Shown in pieces: positions 4,471-7,038 of a stretch of 7,038 nt of DNA. Origin of the DNA: Desulfobulbaceae bacterium UBA5123 (lineage in GTDB: Bacteria; Desulfobacterota; Desulfobulbia; Desulfobulbales; UBA5123); contig DHYT01000043.1 of NCBI GenBank assembly GCA_002415465.1, positions 717 through 7,754 of the forward strand, written 5' to 3'. A program made the position numbers and the translations under genes. Position 1 is the stretch's first letter; each line of letters opens with the position of its first letter. The notes beneath the pieces were generated by a model, which was given only the letters and a program-made list of their open reading frames with translations, was not told the origin of the DNA and did no database searches.

Positions 4471-6543
4471 TCAGGCCGTTGCGTTGGCCTGGGCGGCGCC
4501 GATGATCTTGTCGGCCAGCTGGGCCGGAACCTCCTCGTAGTGGGAGAACTCGGTGGAGAAGTGCCCGCGGCCGCCGGTGATCGAGGTCAGGTCCAGGGCA
4601 TAGCGCTGGATTTCCGCCATCGGCACCTGGGCGTTGATCACCTCGCATTTTGCCTCCGAATCCATCCCCATCACCCTGCCGCGGCGTCCGTTGAGGTCGC
4701 CGATCACATCGCCCACGCATTCCTTCGGCATTTTGATCGTCATCCCCATGATCGGTTCAAGGAGGATCGGGTTGCATTCCTTGGCGCCTTTCTTGAAGGC
4801 CATGGAACCCGAGATCTTGAAGGCCATCTCCGAGGAATCCACGGCGTGGAAGGAGCCGTCCACCAGGGCGACCTTGACGTCAACCATCGGCGCGCCGGCG
4901 AGGATTCCCTCCTTCATCGCCTCGAGCACCCCTTTTTCCACGGCCGGGATGTACTGTTTGGGGATGGCGCCGCCGACGATCCGATCCTCAAACTGGAAGC
5001 CGGTGCCGCGCGCCAGCGGTTCGATCTCGATCCAGGAATCGGCGAACTGGCCATGGCCGCCGGTCTGTTTCTTGTGCTTGCCCTGCACCTTGATCTTGCC
5101 CTTGATCGTTTCCCGGTAGGGGATTCGTGGCAGTTTGAGGGCGAGTTCGACCCCGAACTTCCGTTTGATCTTCTCGCCCACCACCTCAAGATGGATCTGG
5201 CCGACGCCGGAGAGGAGGATCTCGTTGGTCTGCGCCTCGCGGGTGAGGCGGAGGGTTGGGTCCTCCTCGAGAAGCTTGTTGAGGGAGGAGAAGATCTTGT
5301 CTTCGTCGCCCTTTTGCGCCGGGGTGACGGCGTAGGAGATGGTCGGCTCCACGGCGACGAGACGGTCGTAAAGGATCGGGGCGTTGGCGGCGCAGATGGT
5401 GTCGCCGGTGACCGTGTCCTTGAGCTTGGTGACCGCGACGATCATGCCGGGGCCGGCGCTTTCCACCGGCCGCTGTTCCTTGCCTTCGAGAACCAGCAGC
5501 TGGTTGATCTTCTCCGAGCATTCCTGGCTTGCGTTGTAGAAGGCGTCGTTGGCGATGGTGCCGGAGTAAATCCGGAAGATGGTCAGCCTGCCGGCGTACG
5601 GGTCGGCCATGGTCTTGAAGACAAGGGCCGAGAAGGGGGCGTCGGCAGTCGGGGTGCGTTCGATGACCTCCTCGCTTTTGGGATCGGTGCCGACCTGGGA
5701 GGGGCGGTCCAGGGGGGAGGGCAGGTAATCGTTGATCATGTCGAGGAGCAGCGAGGTGCCCAGGTTGGGGGTGGCGGCGCCAACCGCCACCGGACAGAGC
5801 GCGCCGTTCCGGACCGCGTTTCGCAGGCCCTGGCGGAGGTCGTCGTCGGACAGCGCCCCGTCCTCGAGGAATTTTTCAATGAGGTCGTCGTTGGTCTCCG
5901 CCACCGTTTCCATCAGCGCTTCGCGGTGGGTGTCGACGGTGTTGGCCATGTCGGCGGGGATTTTGCCTTCCTTGACCTTGCCGGTGTCGCCGTCGAAGAG
6001 ATAGGCCTTGCGGCCGACGATGTCGACCACGCCCTTGAAGTTGCTTTCGGCGCCGATGGGGAGGTGGAGGATGGCCGGGGTGAGGGGCAGGTGCTCGCGG
6101 ATGCCGGCGATGGTAGATTCGAAATTGGCGCGCTCCCTGTCCATCTTGTTGATGAAGATCAGGGCCGGGAGGTTTCGCTCCTCGATGATCGACGAGAACT
6201 TTTCGGTTTGGTTTTTGACCCCGAGCACGGCGCCGATGGTGAAGACCGCGCTGTCGACGATCTGAGCGGCGAAGACCGTTTCGTTGAGGAAGTTGTCGTC
6301 GCCGGGGGTGTCGATCAGGTACACCTCGTGTTTGTTCCAGGTGTAGGTATTAAAGGAAGAGTTGATGGTGGTCTTGCGCCTGATTTCCTCGGGATCGTAA
6401 TCCATGGTGGTGGTGCCGTCGTCCACCTTGCCGAGCCGGTTGCCCTTGCCGGCGGTAAAGAGTATCGCTTCGGCCAAGGAGGTCTTGCCGCATTTGCCAT
6501 GCCCAAGTAATGCCACATTGCGAATCTGTTTCGTCTCTTGCAT
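4471..6543 (-). CDS. Elongation factor G-like GTPase (FusA2-type paralogue)
   Basis: A five-domain translational GTPase of 690 residues, similar in length to EF-G. Domain I shows G1 GHGKCGKT (14-21), G3 DTPGD (78-82), G4 NKMD (132-135) and G5 GAA (255-257). Domain II spans about 303-392, III about 398-472, IV about 476-595 and V about 596-682. Domain IV keeps GGHGQF (495-500) and GSFHAVDSSE (563-572), in which His566 corresponds to E. coli EF-G His583, important in translocation. Domain V ends with TGGRGHFSTEFSHYE. Two departures from canonical EF-G are clear: switch I reads RRKTTI instead of ERGITI, and the catalytic His after DTPG is Asp82. It is therefore probably a secondary EF-G with slow or altered GTP hydrolysis, not the main factor, and no rps or tuf genes adjoin it. 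ATG 6543 is chosen because GGAGG lies five bases upstream and overlaps the alternative GTG 6549. It is first in an operon with mog. Confidence 0.92.
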   Translation of the reverse strand: MQETKQIRNVALLGHGKCGKTSLAEAILFTAGKGNRLGKVDDGTTTMDYDPEEIRRKTTINSSFNTYTWNKHEVYLIDTPGDDNFLNETVFAAQIVDSAVFTIGAVLGVKNQTEKFSSIIEERNLPALIFINKMDRERANFESTIAGIREHLPLTPAILHLPIGAESNFKGVVDIVGRKAYLFDGDTGKVKEGKIPADMANTVDTHREALMETVAETNDDLIEKFLEDGALSDDDLRQGLRNAVRNGALCPVAVGAATPNLGTSLLLDMINDYLPSPLDRPSQVGTDPKSEEVIERTPTADAPFSALVFKTMADPYAGRLTIFRIYSGTIANDAFYNASQECSEKINQLLVLEGKEQRPVESAGPGMIVAVTKLKDTVTGDTICAANAPILYDRLVAVEPTISYAVTPAQKGDEDKIFSSLNKLLEEDPTLRLTREAQTNEILLSGVGQIHLEVVGEKIKRKFGVELALKLPRIPYRETIKGKIKVQGKHKKQTGGHGQFADSWIEIEPLARGTGFQFEDRIVGGAIPKQYIPAVEKGVLEAMKEGILAGAPMVDVKVALVDGSFHAVDSSEMAFKISGSMAFKKGAKECNPILLEPIMGMTIKMPKECVGDVIGDLNGRRGRVMGMDSEAKCEVINAQVPMAEIQRYALDLTSITGGRGHFSTEFSHYEEVPAQLADKIIGAAQANATA

Positions 6544-6548
6544 GTCCA

Positions 6549-6553
6549 CCTCC
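6549..6553 (-). promoter_or_regulatory. Ribosome binding site deciding the EF-G-like start
   Basis: GGAGG on the minus strand, five bases before ATG 6543. The in-frame GTG at 6549 shares its first G with this motif and so is not the start; the protein is 690 residues. Confidence 0.85.
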
Positions 6554-6570
6554 GCTGTCAGTGGTCGGCC

Positions 6571-6620
6571 GAAAAAGAAATTGCCGGATGCGCCCCTGCG
6601 GGCATGGCGATTTTTCTTTT
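6571..6620 (-). promoter_or_regulatory. Hairpin with T-rich tail in the EF-G-like leader
   Basis: On the minus strand, a GC-rich stem (GCC...GGC enclosing GCCC-GCAG-GGGC with bulges, 6583-6608) is followed by AATTTCTTTTTC (6582-6571), and the flanking A- and T-rich arms can extend the stem. It lies about 30 bases before the start codon, inside the predicted leader. It resembles an attenuator or imperfect intrinsic terminator. The plus strand also shows a T-rich tail after the same stem, so bidirectional activity is possible. Confidence 0.45.
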
Positions 6621-6703
6621 GCAGGTGAAGGGTTGATCGAGATGGTGGTCGATTGTCATTGCTAACCGCTCTCGGATTTATTACCGGTGGGGAAGGTCTA
6701 AAG

Positions 6704-6722
6704 TATTCGGATATTATTCGGA
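6704..6722. repeat. Tandem octamer overlapping the -10 of the EF-G-like gene
   Basis: TATTCGGA occurs at 6704-6711 and 6715-6722, 11 bases apart, or about one helical turn. The repeats overlap and flank the predicted -10 element of the minus-strand promoter, a position suited to a regulator binding two half-sites on one face of the DNA. Confidence 0.4.
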
Positions 6723-6740
6723 AGTTTACGGCAAAGTCAA
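6711..6740 (-). promoter_or_regulatory. Probable promoter of the EF-G-like/mog operon
   Basis: On the minus strand, -35 TTGACT (6740-6735), an 18-base spacer and -10 TAATAT (6716-6711). A start near 6704 gives a leader of about 160 bases containing the T-tailed hairpin at 6571-6620. Confidence 0.55.
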
Positions 6741-6828
6741 GGGACTAATGGCGGCGGCGGCATGAAGGCGGCGAGCTTTTTCTCGCGCCGCGCCGCTTCC
6801 CGGTCAGGATTCGGTTTCCGCGCCCCGG

Positions 6829-6867
6829 CGCACCACCGCTCCCGTTGTCGTCGTGGGCGGTGGTGCG
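6829..6867. repeat. 11-bp perfect inverted repeat
   Basis: CGCACCACCGC (6829-6839) and GCGGTGGTGCG (6857-6867) are perfectly complementary around a 17-base loop. It lies between the two divergent promoters, 17 bases upstream of the plus-strand -35 element. No T-tract follows on either strand, so an operator or structural role is as likely as termination. Confidence 0.5.
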
Positions 6868-6883
6868 TCGGCATCCTTCTCGA

Positions 6884-6912
6884 TTGTCAACTTGCCGGCG
6901 ACCTGCTATTGT
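6884..6912 (+). promoter_or_regulatory. Probable promoter of the 6991 gene
   Basis: -35 TTGTCA (6884-6889), a 17-base spacer and -10 TATTGT (6907-6912). Transcription from about 6919 gives a leader of about 70 bases. It is divergent from the EF-G-like operon promoter. Confidence 0.55.
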
Positions 6913-6990
6913 GGTCCGGCATGCAGATCGGGTCGGCGGGGTTTGCCCGTCCGGCCACGTTTCATTTATTCGTAGGAGAACATTGTCGGT

Positions 6991-7038
6991 ATGAAGAAGC
7001 CGGGTGCGGATACAGGCGCCATTGCCCGTTCGGCGGGC
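6991..7038 (+). CDS. Start of an unidentified gene (3' partial)
   Basis: ATG at 6991 opens a frame that continues to the window end: 16 residues, MKKPGADTGAIARSAG. AGGAG at 6974-6978 lies 12 bases upstream, which is a rather long spacing. The closer TTG at 6984 is in another frame and meets TGA after three codons, so the ATG is preferred. A plausible sigma-70-type promoter lies upstream. The residues AIARSAG resemble the cytoplasmic N-terminus of MurJ/MviN lipid II flippases, just before their first membrane helix, but 16 residues are too few for identification and this is only a guess. Confidence 0.55.
   Translation, partial: MKKPGADTGAIARSAG

Noticed and set aside
4453..6510. 685-codon open frame on the plus strand opposite the EF-G-like gene
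   Set aside because: It is antisense to a fully convincing EF-G-like coding sequence. The product is a Gly/Val/Asp/His-rich sequence with no family motif, typical of a shadow frame created by high-GC third positions.
6750..6800. GCGGCGAG...CTCGC hairpin with T5 in its loop
   Set aside because: The stem is only five pairs before mismatches, and the T-run is in the loop rather than after the stem, so it is not a terminator.

Overview
The window is GC-rich, single-copy chromosomal DNA from a bacterium. It looks like a member of the Desulfobacterota (the former Deltaproteobacteria; Desulfuromonadales- or Desulfobulbales-like). That placement is an inference from two genes: a protein resembling the 'XXXCH' family of the so-called GAK system, and a cysteine-rich zinc-ribbon protein of a type I associate with that group. 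No mobile element, CRISPR array, prophage or rRNA was seen.

Layout: (1) 1-559, + strand: the 3' three-quarters of a YggS-family PLP-binding protein; its start lies outside the window. (2) 645-1220, - strand: a small two-part protein ending in a lone Cys-His motif, probably a GAK-system XXXCH protein. (3) 1303-1380, - strand: tRNA-His(GTG) with its own promoter (1430-1458) and a strong intrinsic terminator (1248-1288). (4) 1476-2135, - strand: a 219-residue protein with a zinc ribbon at each end. (5) 2136-2892: a gene-poor stretch of about 750 bases holding strong inverted repeats, a terminator-like hairpin and promoter-like signals, but no convincing gene. (6) 2893-3966, + strand: purM (AIR synthetase). 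(7) 3956-6543, - strand: an operon of an EF-G-like GTPase followed 5 bases later by mog (molybdopterin adenylyltransferase). The end of mog overlaps the end of purM by 11 bases, tail to tail. (8) 6544-6990: a divergent promoter region with structured leader sequences. (9) 6991 to the end, + strand: the first 16 codons of another gene.

Most genes here are housekeeping: PLP homeostasis, tRNA, purine synthesis, molybdenum cofactor and a translation-factor paralogue. The genes do not form one pathway. The least ordinary items are the EF-G paralogue, whose switch I and G3 motifs depart from the catalytic consensus and which is probably co-transcribed with mog; the XXXCH-like protein, which appears to lack a Shine-Dalgarno sequence and may be leaderless; and the structured, apparently non-coding block upstream of purM. 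I did not find clear evidence of an entirely new multi-gene system.
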